This document shows, piece after piece, positions 18,130-29,051 of a stretch of DNA of 55,269 nucleotides. Positions within the stretch are counted from its first letter, which is position 1. Every line of letters starts with the position of its first letter. The notes below the pieces were generated by a model. The model did no database searches and was not told the DNA's origin. It saw nothing but the letters and a program-made list of their open reading frames with translations. The DNA comes from Aureimonas sp. AU4 (lineage in GTDB: Bacteria; Pseudomonadota; Alphaproteobacteria; Rhizobiales; Rhizobiaceae). The position numbers were made by a program, and so were the translations under genes. The stretch covers positions 1 through 55,269 of the forward strand of contig NZ_BBWK01000070.1 in the NCBI RefSeq assembly GCF_001463765.1, given 5' to 3'.

Positions 18130-19143
18130 TCAGTTCGCCGGGCGGTAGATCTGGTCGAAGATGCCGCCGTCGGCGAAGTGCTCGGGCTGGACCTTGGCCC
18201 AGCCGCCGAACTGTCGATCGTCGATCGAGACGAGATCGAGCTTCGGAAAGCGCTGCAGAAGCGTTTGGTCCGTCACCGACGCGGGCTCCGCCGGGCGATA
18301 GTAGTGCTTGGCCGCGATGGTCTGTCCTTCTGGCGAGTAGAGATACTGGAGATAGGCGGTCGCCACCTCGCGCGTCCCCTTCGCGTCGACATTGCCATCG
18401 ACCAGCGCGACCGGCGGCTCGGCCAGGACCGAGATCGAGGGCACGACGATCTCGAACTGGTCGGGGCCCAGCTCTTCCAGCGCGAGGAAGGCCTCGTTCT
18501 CCCAGGCCAGCAGCACGTCGCCGATGCCGCGCTGGACGAAGGTGGTGGTGGAGCCCCGCGCGCCGGTGTCGAGCACCGGCACGTGGCCGTAGATCTGGCG
18601 CACGAAGTCCTGCGTCTTGGCGCGGTCGCCACCGAACTGCTTGTTGGCCCAAGCCCAGGCCGCGAGATAGTTCCAGCGGGCGCCGCCCGAGGTCTTGGGA
18701 TTGGGCGTGATCACCTCCACGCCGTCCTTCACGAGGTCGCCCCAGTCGCGGATCGCCTTCGGATTGCCCTTGCGGACCAGGAAGACGATGGTCGACGTAT
18801 AGGGGGCCGAGTTGTGCGGAAGCCGGCCGCGCCAGTCCGCCGGGATCTTGCCGGTTCCCATGGCGATGGCGTCGATGTCGGCCTCGAGCGCCAGCGTCAC
18901 GACGTCGGCATCAATGCCGTCGATCACCGTGCGCGCCTGCGCGCCCGAGCCGCCATGCGACATGCGCACGCCGACGGCCTCGTGCCCTTCGGCCTGCCAA
19001 TGCGTGTCGAAGGCCTTGTTGTAGTCGCGGTAGAGCTCGCGCGTCGGATCGTAGGACACGTTGAGGAGCGTCTGGGCGGAGAGAGGGCCGACGGTTGCCA
19101 GCATGGCTGCCAGGCCGATCGCAAGGGTCGTGAACCTGCGCAT
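18130..19143 (-). CDS. sbp: Periplasmic sulfate-binding protein Sbp
   Basis: Binds sulfate in the periplasm and delivers it to CysTW. It has a Sec signal peptide ([20 protein letters not shown] to SAQ). The mature protein shows family motifs [50 protein letters not shown] and [15 protein letters not shown] with the anion-binding backbone turns. 337 residues is the usual length. The ATG at 19143 has AAGGAGTT upstream; the longer open frame is not used. First gene of the sulfate operon. Confidence 0.95.
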   Translation of the reverse strand: MRRFTTLAIGLAAMLATVGPLSAQTLLNVSYDPTRELYRDYNKAFDTHWQAEGHEAVGVRMSHGGSGAQARTVIDGIDADVVTLALEADIDAIAMGTGKIPADWRGRLPHNSAPYTSTIVFLVRKGNPKAIRDWGDLVKDGVEVITPNPKTSGGARWNYLAAWAWANKQFGGDRAKTQDFVRQIYGHVPVLDTGARGSTTTFVQRGIGDVLLAWENEAFLALEELGPDQFEIVVPSISVLAEPPVALVDGNVDAKGTREVATAYLQYLYSPEGQTIAAKHYYRPAEPASVTDQTLLQRFPKLDLVSIDDRQFGGWAKVQPEHFADGGIFDQIYRPAN

Positions 19144-19197
19144 GGATGAACTCCTTCCCGGCCGCCTTCGGCCGCCCGTACCTCGATGACGAGACAT

Positions 19198-19209
19198 TAG
19201 GCGAGCCTA
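19198..19209. promoter_or_regulatory. Short palindrome upstream of the sulfate operon
   Basis: TAGGC-GA-GCCTA lies about 55 bp before the sbp start, in the 190-bp space between eryC and sbp. Its place suits an operator of a sulfur-responsive regulator, but no known consensus is matched. Confidence 0.3.
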
Positions 19210-19333
19210 GACGGCCTTGGGAGAAACGATCCACTCAATCTACCGCGCTTGCAGACAGATCATTCCCGCTTTGCGCGCCGGCGCGGTACGGCACAGCGAA
19301 AACCGGCCGCCGATCGAGTCGTGCCCGTCTGAC

Positions 19334-20266
19334 TCACACGCGGAGGTCTGCCGCGCCCGTGTCGATATGCGGTGCCCAGAAGGCGATGCTTTCCGCGATC
19401 TGCGGGATGACCTGACGGTCGTTGGGCTCGCGCTCCTTAAACGAGAGCTCCAGGCAGATCTCGTTGTCGCGCGCGCCGCCGTCCGCCAGCGCCCGCAGAA
19501 GCGGCTCCGGCTGGACGCGGCCCGTCGCGTTGTGCTCGGCGGTGAAGGGCCGGTGCCCGCTCTTGTCCAACTTCGACTGCTTGATGTGGATGATCGGCGA
19601 GACGGGCGGCACCGCGCGCGCCCACGCATAGGGATCGGTGTCGTCGGGATCGGGCGACGTCACGTCGCCGTGGTCGATATCGGCCATCATCCACATCGGG
19701 ATGGCCATGTGCGCGGCCGAAAGGCGCTCCTGCAACGCCAGCGTCTCCCGGATCGTCGGCCCGAACTCCCGGCCGATCGACATGGGCTCCCAGAAGACCG
19801 AGGTGAGACCCGCCGCCCGGCCATGCTCGGCGACTTCCGACCAGCAGTCGATCACGATCTGCGTCAGCTCCTCGCGTCGCGTCTCGTCGTCGAAGTCGCG
19901 ATAGGAGAAGATCGCGAACTGCGTTCCGACCGAGGTGCCGCCGAGTTCGGCCGTGATGTCCGCGAAGGTCTTGAACCAGTCGACATAGTAGCGTCGCACG
20001 TCGCGGTCGGGATGACCGAAATGGTTGAGCCGGCCGTAGGGGCCCGTCATCCCGGAGGTGACCCGCACGCCCGTGCGCGCAAGCGCCGCCGCCATCCCGC
20101 GCGTCAGCCGGCGGATCACGGGCGCCGGCCAGGACGGGTTGATGAATTCGTGCGTCAGCTGGATGTCACGGATGCGCAGGTCGCGCGCGACGGTCTCGAT
20201 CAGGTCGTCGGGGTCGGCGAAACGGTTGACCAGCGGATTGGTGTTCAGCGACAGCGTCAAGGGCAT
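19334..20266 (-). CDS. eryC: EryC-type tetrulose-phosphate isomerase (TIM-barrel)
   Basis: In Brucella, EryC acts after EryB in erythritol catabolism and interconverts L-3-tetrulose 4-phosphate and D-erythrulose-type phosphates. This 310-residue protein has the xylose-isomerase-like TIM-barrel fold with metal-ligand candidates in TSVFWEPMS (Glu), MADIDHGD (Asp/His) and CLELSFKER (Glu). It is the last gene of the minus-strand eryD-A-B-C order, 20 bp after eryB. The call rests on family resemblance and on the surrounding eryA/B/D; the exact isomerisation cannot be read from sequence alone. Confidence 0.85.
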   Translation of the reverse strand: MPLTLSLNTNPLVNRFADPDDLIETVARDLRIRDIQLTHEFINPSWPAPVIRRLTRGMAAALARTGVRVTSGMTGPYGRLNHFGHPDRDVRRYYVDWFKTFADITAELGGTSVGTQFAIFSYRDFDDETRREELTQIVIDCWSEVAEHGRAAGLTSVFWEPMSIGREFGPTIRETLALQERLSAAHMAIPMWMMADIDHGDVTSPDPDDTDPYAWARAVPPVSPIIHIKQSKLDKSGHRPFTAEHNATGRVQPEPLLRALADGGARDNEICLELSFKEREPNDRQVIPQIAESIAFWAPHIDTGAADLRV

Positions 20267-20286
20267 CGGGTCGGGATCTCTTGAGG

Positions 20287-21804
20287 TCAGGCAGCGCGGG
20301 CGACGGCGACGTGGTCGTCGAACCAGCGCGTGAACTCGGCCCGTTCATCGGCCGTCATCTGCAGCGCCTGCTTGGTGCGGCGGTAGAGGACGTCCTCGGC
20401 GGTGAGCGCCCATTCCCGGGCGACGAGGTAGCGCGCCTCGCTCTCCGTGAGCCCGCCGCCGAAGTCCCGGCCCAGACCGTCCATCGACGTGGCCGGGCCG
20501 ATGATGTCGCGGGCGATCGTGCCGTAGAGGCGCCCGAGACGGTAGACGAGCGAGCGCGGCATCCAGGGATAGGCCTCGCGCATATCCTCGGCGAACTGGA
20601 TGAAGTCCGCGTTCTCGATGTCGCCGCCGGGCAACGGGCTGTTGCCGGTCCAGGCCGGCTTCATCTGCGGGAAGAACTTGGCGACGCGCTCGATGGCGTG
20701 CTCGGACAGCTCGCGGAAGGTCGTGATCTTGCCGCCGTAGATGTTGAGCATCGGCGCGCCTTCGGCCTCGTCGAGGTCGAACGAGTAGTCGCGCGTGACG
20801 GCCGAGGGGTTGCCTTGGCCGTCGTCGAAGAGCGGTCGCACGCCCGAGAAGGTCTCGAGAACGTCCTCGCGCCGCAGCTTTTCCTTGAAGTAGCGGTTCA
20901 CGGCGTTGAGGAGATAGCTGATCTCCCCTTCGTCGGCCTTCACCTCCTCCGGTCGGCCCTCGTAGGCGATGTCGGTCGTGCCGATCAGCGCCTTGTCGCC
21001 CTGGTAGGGATTGATGAAGATGACGCGCTTGTCGTTGTTCTGGACGAGATAGGCATGGTCGCCTTCCCAGAACTTCGGCACGATGATGTGGCTGCCCTTC
21101 ACGAGGCGCACGTTGCGCCTCGAGTTGCGGCCTGCCACGCGGCCGACGATGTCGTTGACCCAGGGACCGGCCGCATTGACGATGCAGCGCGCCCTCACCT
21201 GCCGCCGCTCGCCGGTCGCCCGGTCCGTGAACTCTACCGCCCAGGCGTCGCCGTCGCGGCGCAGGCTCGTGCAGGCGGTGCGGGTGAGGACCTCGGCTCC
21301 GTGGCGCGCGGCGTCCACCGCGTTCAGCACCACGAGCCGCGCATCGTCGACCCAGCAGTCGGAATACTCGAAGCCCTTCGTGTACTTGTCGAGGATCGGC
21401 GCCCCTTCGGGGTCGCGCCTGAGGTCGAGCGTGCGCGTGCCGGGCAGGCGCTTGCGGCCGCCCAGGTGGTCGTAGAGGAAGAGGCCGAGCCGCACGAGCC
21501 AGGCGGGGCGGTCGTCCGGCGAGTGCGGCAGGACGAAGCGCATCGGCCAGATGATGTGGCTGGCGTTGCGCAAGAGGACCTCGCGCTCGATCAGCGCCTC
21601 GCGGACAAGCCGGAACTCGTAATATTCTAGGTAGCGCAGGCCGCCGTGCACCAGCTTGCCCGAGCGCGACGAGGTGCCCTCGGCCAGGTCGTCCTTCTCG
21701 CACAGGATCACCGACAGGCCGCGACCGGCGGCGTCGCGGGCGATGCCCGCGCCGTTGATCCCGCCGCCCACCACCACGAGATCGACCATCGTCGCTTGGG
21801 ACAT
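20287..21804 (-). CDS. eryB: Erythritol-phosphate dehydrogenase EryB (GlpD-like flavoprotein)
   Basis: Oxidises the product of EryA to a 3-keto-tetrose phosphate, feeding electrons through FAD to the respiratory chain. It is 505 residues long with an N-terminal FAD fold (DLVVVGGGINGAGIARDAAG), EKDDLAEGTSSRSGKLVHGG and RCIVNAAGPWVNDI, as in aerobic glycerol-3-phosphate dehydrogenases. Membrane-associated by analogy. The ATG at 21804 has AAGGAAGG upstream; another ATG at 21828 overlaps the eryA stop. Context (eryA before, eryC after, eryD in front) is what separates it from GlpD. Confidence 0.88.
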   Translation of the reverse strand: MSQATMVDLVVVGGGINGAGIARDAAGRGLSVILCEKDDLAEGTSSRSGKLVHGGLRYLEYYEFRLVREALIEREVLLRNASHIIWPMRFVLPHSPDDRPAWLVRLGLFLYDHLGGRKRLPGTRTLDLRRDPEGAPILDKYTKGFEYSDCWVDDARLVVLNAVDAARHGAEVLTRTACTSLRRDGDAWAVEFTDRATGERRQVRARCIVNAAGPWVNDIVGRVAGRNSRRNVRLVKGSHIIVPKFWEGDHAYLVQNNDKRVIFINPYQGDKALIGTTDIAYEGRPEEVKADEGEISYLLNAVNRYFKEKLRREDVLETFSGVRPLFDDGQGNPSAVTRDYSFDLDEAEGAPMLNIYGGKITTFRELSEHAIERVAKFFPQMKPAWTGNSPLPGGDIENADFIQFAEDMREAYPWMPRSLVYRLGRLYGTIARDIIGPATSMDGLGRDFGGGLTESEARYLVAREWALTAEDVLYRRTKQALQMTADERAEFTRWFDDHVAVARAA

Positions 21805-21827
21805 GGCTTGCCTTCCTTCTCGATCCA

Positions 21828-23450
21828 TCAGTTCGCCCCGAGCGCCATCTCGGCGGGCTCGCCCGGATGTCCTGCACCCGGATCGGCGCGCAGCGTCGCC
21901 TCACGGTAGTCCGCCATGCGGGCCCACACGGGCTCCAGCGCGCGGCGGGCGTCGGCATAGGCGCCGTAGAGCTGTTCGTAGCGGCGGTTGAGCGACGCGT
22001 CGGGCGCTTCGGGGGCGCCCAGGAGCGGTACGACCCAGCGACGGATGCAGGCATCCATGTCCGGGAAGACGCCGTTCGCGACCGCCGCCATCATGGCCGC
22101 GCCCGCGGCGCCCGTCTCGTCGCGGGAGCAGACGCGCACCGGGGCGCCCGTGCTGGCGGCCAGCACCGCGCGCAGCGAGCGCGAGCGCGCCGCCCCGCCC
22201 GTCAGGCGCAGCTCGGCCGGCATGTCACCCATCGCCGCGTAGCAGTCGCGCGTCGCCATGCCGAGCCCTTCCGCCACCGCCCGCACGAGGTCGGGAAAGC
22301 GGTGGCCGCTGGACAGGCCCTGGAAGCCGGCGCGCGCGTCGGAATTCACGAAGGGACCGCGCTCGCCTGCCGAGATATAGGGATGGTAGAGGAGCGCGCC
22401 GGGCTCGCTCGCCGCCATCCAGCCGTCGATGCGCCCGACAAGGTCGCCCTTCGAGACGGTTTGGCCGAAATCCGCGAGGAGATCGCCGGCGACGCCGAGG
22501 ATCCAGTCGATGTTGAGCGTCGCGGCCATGTTGGTCTGCACCTGCGTGACGAGACCGGGCACGGGCAGCGCGATGACATAGCCCGTCCCTTCCGGGTTCA
22601 GCACGACCTCGTCCGACGTCACGGCGCGCATGTGGACGCCCGTCGAGCCGACCGTCGAGCAGGCGACGCCCGGCTCGTTCGTATGGACGCCGGCGCCGAG
22701 CGCCGTCATCACCATGTCGACGTAGCCGAGGCTGACCGGCGTTCCCGCGCGAAGGCCCGTGTCGCGCGCCGCCGCCTCCGACAGCGGGTGAGTCGTCTGT
22801 GTCCCGTCCACGATCTCGGGCAGGAGCCGACGCTCGTCGGTCAGGCCGAGCGCTTCCAGAACGGTGTCGCTGTAGCGCCGCGTCCGGAAGTCGCCGAAGG
22901 TGAAGCTCGCCTCCGACGGGTCGGTCGCGCGAACCCCCGTCAGCTTGAGATAGAGCCAGTCCTTGCAGTGGAGCGCCGCTTCCGCGCGCGCCAGGAGCTC
23001 GGGCTGGTGCGCCTTGATATGGGCGAGCTGCGAGCCCTGCTGGCAGGTGTTGAGGCCGGTGCCGGTCGCCTCGAAGCGGGCGCGGTCGAGCGGATGCCGC
23101 CGCAGCCGTCGCACGGTGGGCGCCGAGCGCGTATCGAGCCAGAGCCAGGCGTCGCCGACCGGTTCGTCGCCCGCGCCCACCAGCCAGGTTCCGTCGCCCT
23201 GCCCCGTCACGGAAAGGGCAAGCGCACGCGCGGCCAGCCCCTCGACCCGCTTGCCCAGCCCGCGCAAGGCGGCCGCGCAGTCGCTCCAGGTCTGCGCGAG
23301 CGACTGCACGGCCGAGCCGTCCGGTCCCTCGCGGTAGCGGTTCAGGACCGACGCGCTCGCGACCTGGTTGCCGTCCAGATCGAAGGCGACGGCCTTGATG
23401 ACCGACGTGCCGGCGTCGATGCCGACGAGAAGATCGCCGCGCTCAGCCAT
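21828..23450 (-). CDS. eryA: Erythritol kinase EryA (FGGY family)
   Basis: Phosphorylates erythritol with ATP, the first intracellular step. It is a 540-residue FGGY kinase with the N-terminal phosphate motif LVGIDAGTSVIKAVAFD, catalytic Asp region in GDAWLWLDTRS, GTPVSLGYVDMVMTALGAGV, and the second-domain signature region ELRLTGGAARSRSLRAVLA. It follows eryD by 52 bp; the stop lies within the start region of eryB. Other polyol kinases (xylulose, ribitol) share the fold; assignment follows the eryBCD neighbours. Confidence 0.88.
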   Translation of the reverse strand: MAERGDLLVGIDAGTSVIKAVAFDLDGNQVASASVLNRYREGPDGSAVQSLAQTWSDCAAALRGLGKRVEGLAARALALSVTGQGDGTWLVGAGDEPVGDAWLWLDTRSAPTVRRLRRHPLDRARFEATGTGLNTCQQGSQLAHIKAHQPELLARAEAALHCKDWLYLKLTGVRATDPSEASFTFGDFRTRRYSDTVLEALGLTDERRLLPEIVDGTQTTHPLSEAAARDTGLRAGTPVSLGYVDMVMTALGAGVHTNEPGVACSTVGSTGVHMRAVTSDEVVLNPEGTGYVIALPVPGLVTQVQTNMAATLNIDWILGVAGDLLADFGQTVSKGDLVGRIDGWMAASEPGALLYHPYISAGERGPFVNSDARAGFQGLSSGHRFPDLVRAVAEGLGMATRDCYAAMGDMPAELRLTGGAARSRSLRAVLAASTGAPVRVCSRDETGAAGAAMMAAVANGVFPDMDACIRRWVVPLLGAPEAPDASLNRRYEQLYGAYADARRALEPVWARMADYREATLRADPGAGHPGEPAEMALGAN

Positions 23451-23502
23451 GCCGGATCGCCTCGTTCCGAAAAACCGTCATCCGTTCCTCCCCGCGCCTC
23501 TT

Positions 23503-24468
23503 CTAGGGCGCCCTCGTGTCCACCAGCGCCCGCGCGGTGCGCTCGTCCGTGACGAGACCCGTCAGGAGGCCGCTCCGCAGGACCGAGCGCACACCCTCGA
23601 CCTTGCTGGCACCACCGGCCAGCGCCACGATGCGGCGACCGCGCAGGTGCGCGATCTCGGGCGAGATGGTGCGGGCCGTCAGAAGGGTCTCCACCGGCGC
23701 CCCTTCGGCATCGAAGAAGTGTCCGAGCATCTCGCCGACGCCACCGCTGGCGCGCACGTCCGCGATCTCCTCGGGCAGGATCATGCGGGTCGAGACGAGC
23801 TGCGTGTCGGGCTGCGCGGTGCCGATGCCGACCACCATGAGATCCGAGCGCACGGCCAGGTCGAACACCTCGCCGACACCGCGCTGCTCGAGCAGGACCG
23901 CCCGGTCGCCCACGGTGTTGGCGAAGAAGGGGATGGGCATGACATAGGCAGCCGCGCTGGTCTTCTCGGCGAGCCGGTACATGACGTCGTGGGGGTTGGC
24001 GGCGTAGTTGCGCGTCAGGCCGCCCATCAGCGACACGAAACGCACCTCCGGCGCCTCGAGGCGCGGAAGGCTCGCGACGGCCGCGGCGAGCGTGCGGCCA
24101 TGACCGATGCCGACGACGCCCGTGCCGAGCCCTTCGATCTCCCGCTGCAGGAACTCGGCACCCGCAAGGCCGAGCGCACGCAGCGGCAGGCCTTCCTCGT
24201 GGAGATCGGGAACGACCTCGCAATTGCCGAGGCCGAAGCGCTCGGCGATCGCCATTTCCAGCGTCACGCATTCGGCGACGGGACCCGACACCGATACCCG
24301 CACGACGCCGTTCTGGTAGGCCCACGCGATCAGGCGATGCGCCTTCGCGCTCGACAGCCCGAGGCGCTGGGCCACCTCGGCCTGCGTCATCCCCGCGGCG
24401 TAGTGGAGCCAAGCCGCGCGAACGGCCAGGCCGTCGTCACTGTCGCGTTTGGCCTGGACCTTCGCCAT
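23503..24468 (-). CDS. eryD: EryD-type regulator (SorC/DeoR-like)
   Basis: A 321-residue sugar-responsive regulator. The N-terminal helix-turn-helix is in LHYAAGMTQAEVAQRLGLSSAKAHRLI; the C-terminal SorC effector domain includes VVGIGHGRTLAAAVASLP, MPIPFFANTVGDR and VVGIGTAQPDTQLV. Brucella EryD represses the ery operon and is released by erythritol. I use the ATG at 24468, with GAGGCGAGACG upstream, over an earlier in-frame ATG at 24498. It is divergent from the importer operon, so both sets can be controlled from the shared 197-bp region. Confidence 0.87.
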   Translation of the reverse strand: MAKVQAKRDSDDGLAVRAAWLHYAAGMTQAEVAQRLGLSSAKAHRLIAWAYQNGVVRVSVSGPVAECVTLEMAIAERFGLGNCEVVPDLHEEGLPLRALGLAGAEFLQREIEGLGTGVVGIGHGRTLAAAVASLPRLEAPEVRFVSLMGGLTRNYAANPHDVMYRLAEKTSAAAYVMPIPFFANTVGDRAVLLEQRGVGEVFDLAVRSDLMVVGIGTAQPDTQLVSTRMILPEEIADVRASGGVGEMLGHFFDAEGAPVETLLTARTISPEIAHLRGRRIVALAGGASKVEGVRSVLRSGLLTGLVTDERTARALVDTRAP

Positions 24469-24502
24469 CGCGTCTCGCCTCGATCCGCTGCGGTGCAAAA
24501 AA

Positions 24503-24537
24503 TTTCATTGAAAGAAAAATATTGCGCTTTGCGCGAT
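24503..24537. promoter_or_regulatory. Putative EryD operator region between the divergent ery operons
   Basis: A perfect palindrome TTTCA-T-TGAAA (24503-24513) and a near-perfect one ATTGCGC-TTT-GCGCGAT (24521-24537) lie in an unusually A/T-rich patch just upstream of eryD. The layout suits operator binding by a regulator that controls both directions. Binding is inferred, not shown. Confidence 0.45.
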
Positions 24538-24665
24538 TCTGTCAACATGATGTGGACATGAGAGAAGGACGCAGGCCCGCCATGCCGGGTCCTGCGGTGG
24601 GCTTGAGGACGCGCTGGCACGAGCCGGCCCGGCCATGACGCTCACGACTGTTCGGGAGGAAGTGC

Positions 24666-25312
24666 ATGACCACCGAGGCGGCTCCCCACCGCCCCGCGCG
24701 CCGCGGGATCAAAGGCGTCGTCGCAGGCGTCGCCGTCGTGGCCCTCCTGGCCGCGATGGCGCTCGACACGCGCGTCGTGCGCATCGGCTCGGACGAGCAC
24801 GTTCAGGACGACGTGTTCTCGCCGGAGGCCTTCGGCACCGCCGAGTTTCCCAAGGTCCAGTCGAGCGTCGAGAGCCGCGCGGTCGACGCTAGCACGCTCG
24901 CGCCCGCCGCACTCGCCGACAAGGCGGCGGCCGGCAAGCAGTACGGCGTCGCCGCCGGTGCCGCGCCCGTCATCCCCGTGAAGTTCACCGGCGTCGCCGG
25001 CGAGGCCCGCTCGGGCGTCTATCCCGTCACGGTGGAGGGCGTGCCCGCCGACGTCACGATCCGCGTCCAGACCGGCCCCGCGATCAACGGCACCGACCTT
25101 CGTGATGCCACGGGCGACATCGTGTTCGGCCAGTTCCGCAACCAGATCGAGTACCAGAACGCGGGCTCGGCCCTGAACAACGCGATGAAGGCGACGGTGC
25201 TCGGGAGCGTCGACACGGCGAACCTCCAGGGCAAGACGGTCGCGGTCACGGGCGTCTTCAAGCTCATCAACCCGAAGAACTGGCTGGTCACGCCGGTTCG
25301 CCTGAGCGTCCA

Positions 25313-25316
<4 letters not shown>
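24666..25316 (+). CDS. DUF2291 protein of the erythritol importer (EryE-like)
   Basis: A 216-residue protein with one N-terminal transmembrane segment (GVVAGVAVVALLAAMAL) and a periplasmic domain with DUF2291 character (FSPEAFGTAEFPKVQ; DIVFGQFRNQIEYQNAGSALN). DUF2291 genes regularly precede CUT2-type ABC importers; the role is unknown, possibly assembly or receptor docking. GGGAGGAAGTGC precedes the ATG. The stop overlaps the GTG start of the ATPase gene (GTGA), so the two are coupled. In Brucella/Rhizobium nomenclature this is the EryE position. Confidence 0.8.
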
Positions 25317-26854
<1,538 letters not shown>

Positions 26855-26876
26855 GTATCAGGGTGAGGACCATCGC

Positions 26877-27962
26877 ATGACCGACATCAGCTCCACGACG
26901 GGCAGGACCGGAGCGTCGAGCGGGTTCGACCTCGGGCGGATCCTTCTGGAAGGACGCGCCTTCTTCGCGCTGATCGCGATCATCGCGGTCTTCTCGTTCC
27001 TGTCGCCGGTCTACTTCTCGACCGCGAACTTCCTGATCATGGCCTCGCACGTCGCCATCTTCGGCCTGCTCGCGATCGGCATGCTGCTCGTCATCCTGAC
27101 CGGCGGCATCGACCTTTCGGTCGGCTCGACGCTGGGGCTGGCGGGCGTCATCGCCGGCTTCCTGATGCAGGGCGTGACGCTGGAGCCGCTGGGCGTCATC
27201 CTCTATCCGCCGGTCTGGGTCGTGGTGGTTCTGACCTGCCTCGTCGGCGCCTTCATCGGCCTCCTGAACGGCGTCCTGATCGCCTACTTCAAGGTGCCCG
27301 CCTTCGTGGCGACGCTCGGCCTGCTCTACGTCGCGCGCGGCGTCGCGCTGCTCATGACCAACGGCCTCACCTACAACAATCTTGGCGGGCGACCCGAGCT
27401 CGGCAACACGGGCTTCCAGTGGCTCGGCTTCAACCGCCTGTTCAACGTGCCGATCGGCGTTCTGGTGCTGGTCGTGGTCGCGGTGATCGCGAGCGTCGTC
27501 CTGTCGCGCACCGCCTTCGGACGCTGGATCTACTCGACGGGCGGCAATGCGCGCGCGGCGGAACTGTCGGGCGTGCCGGTGCGCCGCGTCCAGATCCTCG
27601 TCTACGTCCTGTCAGGCGTCTGCGCGGCGATCGCGGGACTCGTCCTGTCCTCGCAGCTCACCTCGGCCGGACCGACCGCCGGCACGACCTACGAGCTGAC
27701 CGCCATCGCGGCGGTGGTGATCGGCGGCGCGGCGCTGACCGGCGGGCGAGGCACGGTGCGCGGCACGATGCTCGGCGCCTTCGTCATCGGCTTCCTGTCG
27801 GACGGCCTCGTGATCATCGGCGTGTCGTCCTACTGGCAGACCGTCTTCACGGGCGCCGTGATCGTCTTCGCCGTGCTTCTCAACTCCATCCAGTACGGCC
27901 GCCGTCCCGCCCGGACGAAGGCCGTGCCGGCCCGGACTTCGCAGCCCGCCCCCAAGGCCTGA
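26877..27962 (+). CDS. eryG: Erythritol ABC importer permease (EryG)
   Basis: A 361-residue permease of the ribose/BPD type II family with 8-10 membrane segments. The motifs ILTGGIDLSVGSTLGLAGV, GLLNGVLIAYFKVPAFVATLG and GGAALTGGRGTVRGTMLGAF are diagnostic for RbsC-like permeases. It likely works as a homodimer with the ATPase 22 bp upstream and the binding protein 74 bp downstream. A basic cytoplasmic C-terminus (GRRPARTKAVPART) closes the protein. Confidence 0.9.
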   Translation: MTDISSTTGRTGASSGFDLGRILLEGRAFFALIAIIAVFSFLSPVYFSTANFLIMASHVAIFGLLAIGMLLVILTGGIDLSVGSTLGLAGVIAGFLMQGVTLEPLGVILYPPVWVVVVLTCLVGAFIGLLNGVLIAYFKVPAFVATLGLLYVARGVALLMTNGLTYNNLGGRPELGNTGFQWLGFNRLFNVPIGVLVLVVVAVIASVVLSRTAFGRWIYSTGGNARAAELSGVPVRRVQILVYVLSGVCAAIAGLVLSSQLTSAGPTAGTTYELTAIAAVVIGGAALTGGRGTVRGTMLGAFVIGFLSDGLVIIGVSSYWQTVFTGAVIVFAVLLNSIQYGRRPARTKAVPARTSQPAPKA

Positions 27963-28036
27963 CGGCGGGGCGGACTGCCAAGCGGCGCCGGGGAGGCCGG
28001 CGTCTCGAATCCACACGAAACAGGGAGACAAACCAG

Positions 28037-28990
28037 ATGATGAAGACCCGCAGGACCCTTCTCTTGGCCGGGGCGACCGCCGCGATGATGAGCGTCTTCG
28101 GCGCACCGGCCTTCGCGGCGGGTCAGATCTCGATCATCGTGAACGACCCCTCGAACCCCTACTGGTTCACCGAAGGAGAGGTCGCCAAGGCCGAGGCCGA
28201 GAAGCTCGGCTACACGGCGAGCGTGGCCGCCCACAAGGGCGACACCAACGCCGAGAGCAACCTGATCGACACCGCCATCACCAACAAGTCGGCCGCGATC
28301 ATTCTCGACCCCGCCAATGCGGACGGCTCGGTGGGCGCGGTTCAGAAGGCCGTAAGCGCAGGCATTCCGGTGATTCTGGTGAACGCCGAGATCAACAAGG
28401 AGGGCCTCGCCAAGGCGCAGCTCGTCTCCAACAACGCGCAGGGCGCGGCGCTGGGTGCCCAGCAGTGGGTCGAGGCCGTCGGCGACAAGGGCAAGTATGT
28501 CGAGCTCTTCGGCGCCCCGTCCGACAACAACGCCCAGACCCGTTCGAACGGCTACGAGACGGTGCTCTCGCAGTATCCCGACCTCGTGAAGGCCGGCCAG
28601 GAAGTCGCCAACTGGGATCGTACGCAGGGCTACGCGAAGATGCAGAGCCTTCTGCAGGCGAACCCCGACATCATCGGCGTCATCAGCGGCAACGACGAGA
28701 TGGCGCTCGGCGCGATCGCGGCGCTGAAGGAGGCCGGCAAGCTCGCGAACGTGAAGGTCGGCGGTTTCGACGGCTCGCCGGACGCGGTCGCGGCCGTGAA
28801 GGCCGGAGAGATGCAGTACACGGTCCTGCAGCCGGTCGCCGTCTTCTCGAAGGCCGCGGTCCAGCAGGCCGACAGCTTCATCAAGAACGGCAAGACGGGC
28901 GCGGACACGGAAAAGCAGCTCTTCGACTGCCTCCTCATCACCAAGGACAACGTCGACAAGTACACCTCGGCCTTCACGCTCTCGCAGTAA
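28037..28990 (+). CDS. Sugar/polyol periplasmic binding protein of the erythritol importer
   Basis: A 317-residue RbsB-like protein. Its Sec signal (MMKTRRTLLLAGATAAMMSV to AFA) is followed by ISIIVNDPSNPYWFTEGEVA, ILDPANADGSVGAVQKA, VELFGAPSDNNAQTRSNGY and GVISGNDEMALGAIAAL, the typical substrate-lining segments. It should capture erythritol or a related polyol for the EFG importer. CAGGGAGACAAACCAG precedes the ATG pair. It ends at a very strong bidirectional terminator. Confidence 0.87.
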   Translation: MMKTRRTLLLAGATAAMMSVFGAPAFAAGQISIIVNDPSNPYWFTEGEVAKAEAEKLGYTASVAAHKGDTNAESNLIDTAITNKSAAIILDPANADGSVGAVQKAVSAGIPVILVNAEINKEGLAKAQLVSNNAQGAALGAQQWVEAVGDKGKYVELFGAPSDNNAQTRSNGYETVLSQYPDLVKAGQEVANWDRTQGYAKMQSLLQANPDIIGVISGNDEMALGAIAALKEAGKLANVKVGGFDGSPDAVAAVKAGEMQYTVLQPVAVFSKAAVQQADSFIKNGKTGADTEKQLFDCLLITKDNVDKYTSAFTLSQ

Positions 28991-29011
28991 GGGCCGCAAG
29001 GCTCGTTCAGG

Positions 29012-29042
29012 GAGGGGAGCGCCGGTTGCCGGCGCTCCCCTC
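29012..29042. terminator. Strong bidirectional terminator after the importer operon
   Basis: Perfect 14-bp stem GAGGGGAGCGCCGG/CCGGCGCTCCCCTC with a 3-base loop TTG, then TCGTCGTTTTC. It separates the plus-strand importer operon from the convergent eryI. Confidence 0.85.
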
Positions 29043-29051
29043 TCGTCGTTT

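Noticed and set aside
20281-23552. Plus-strand frames of 450-560 codons across eryB and eryA
   Set aside because: Complement shadows of the flavoprotein and kinase genes; no motif, biased composition.
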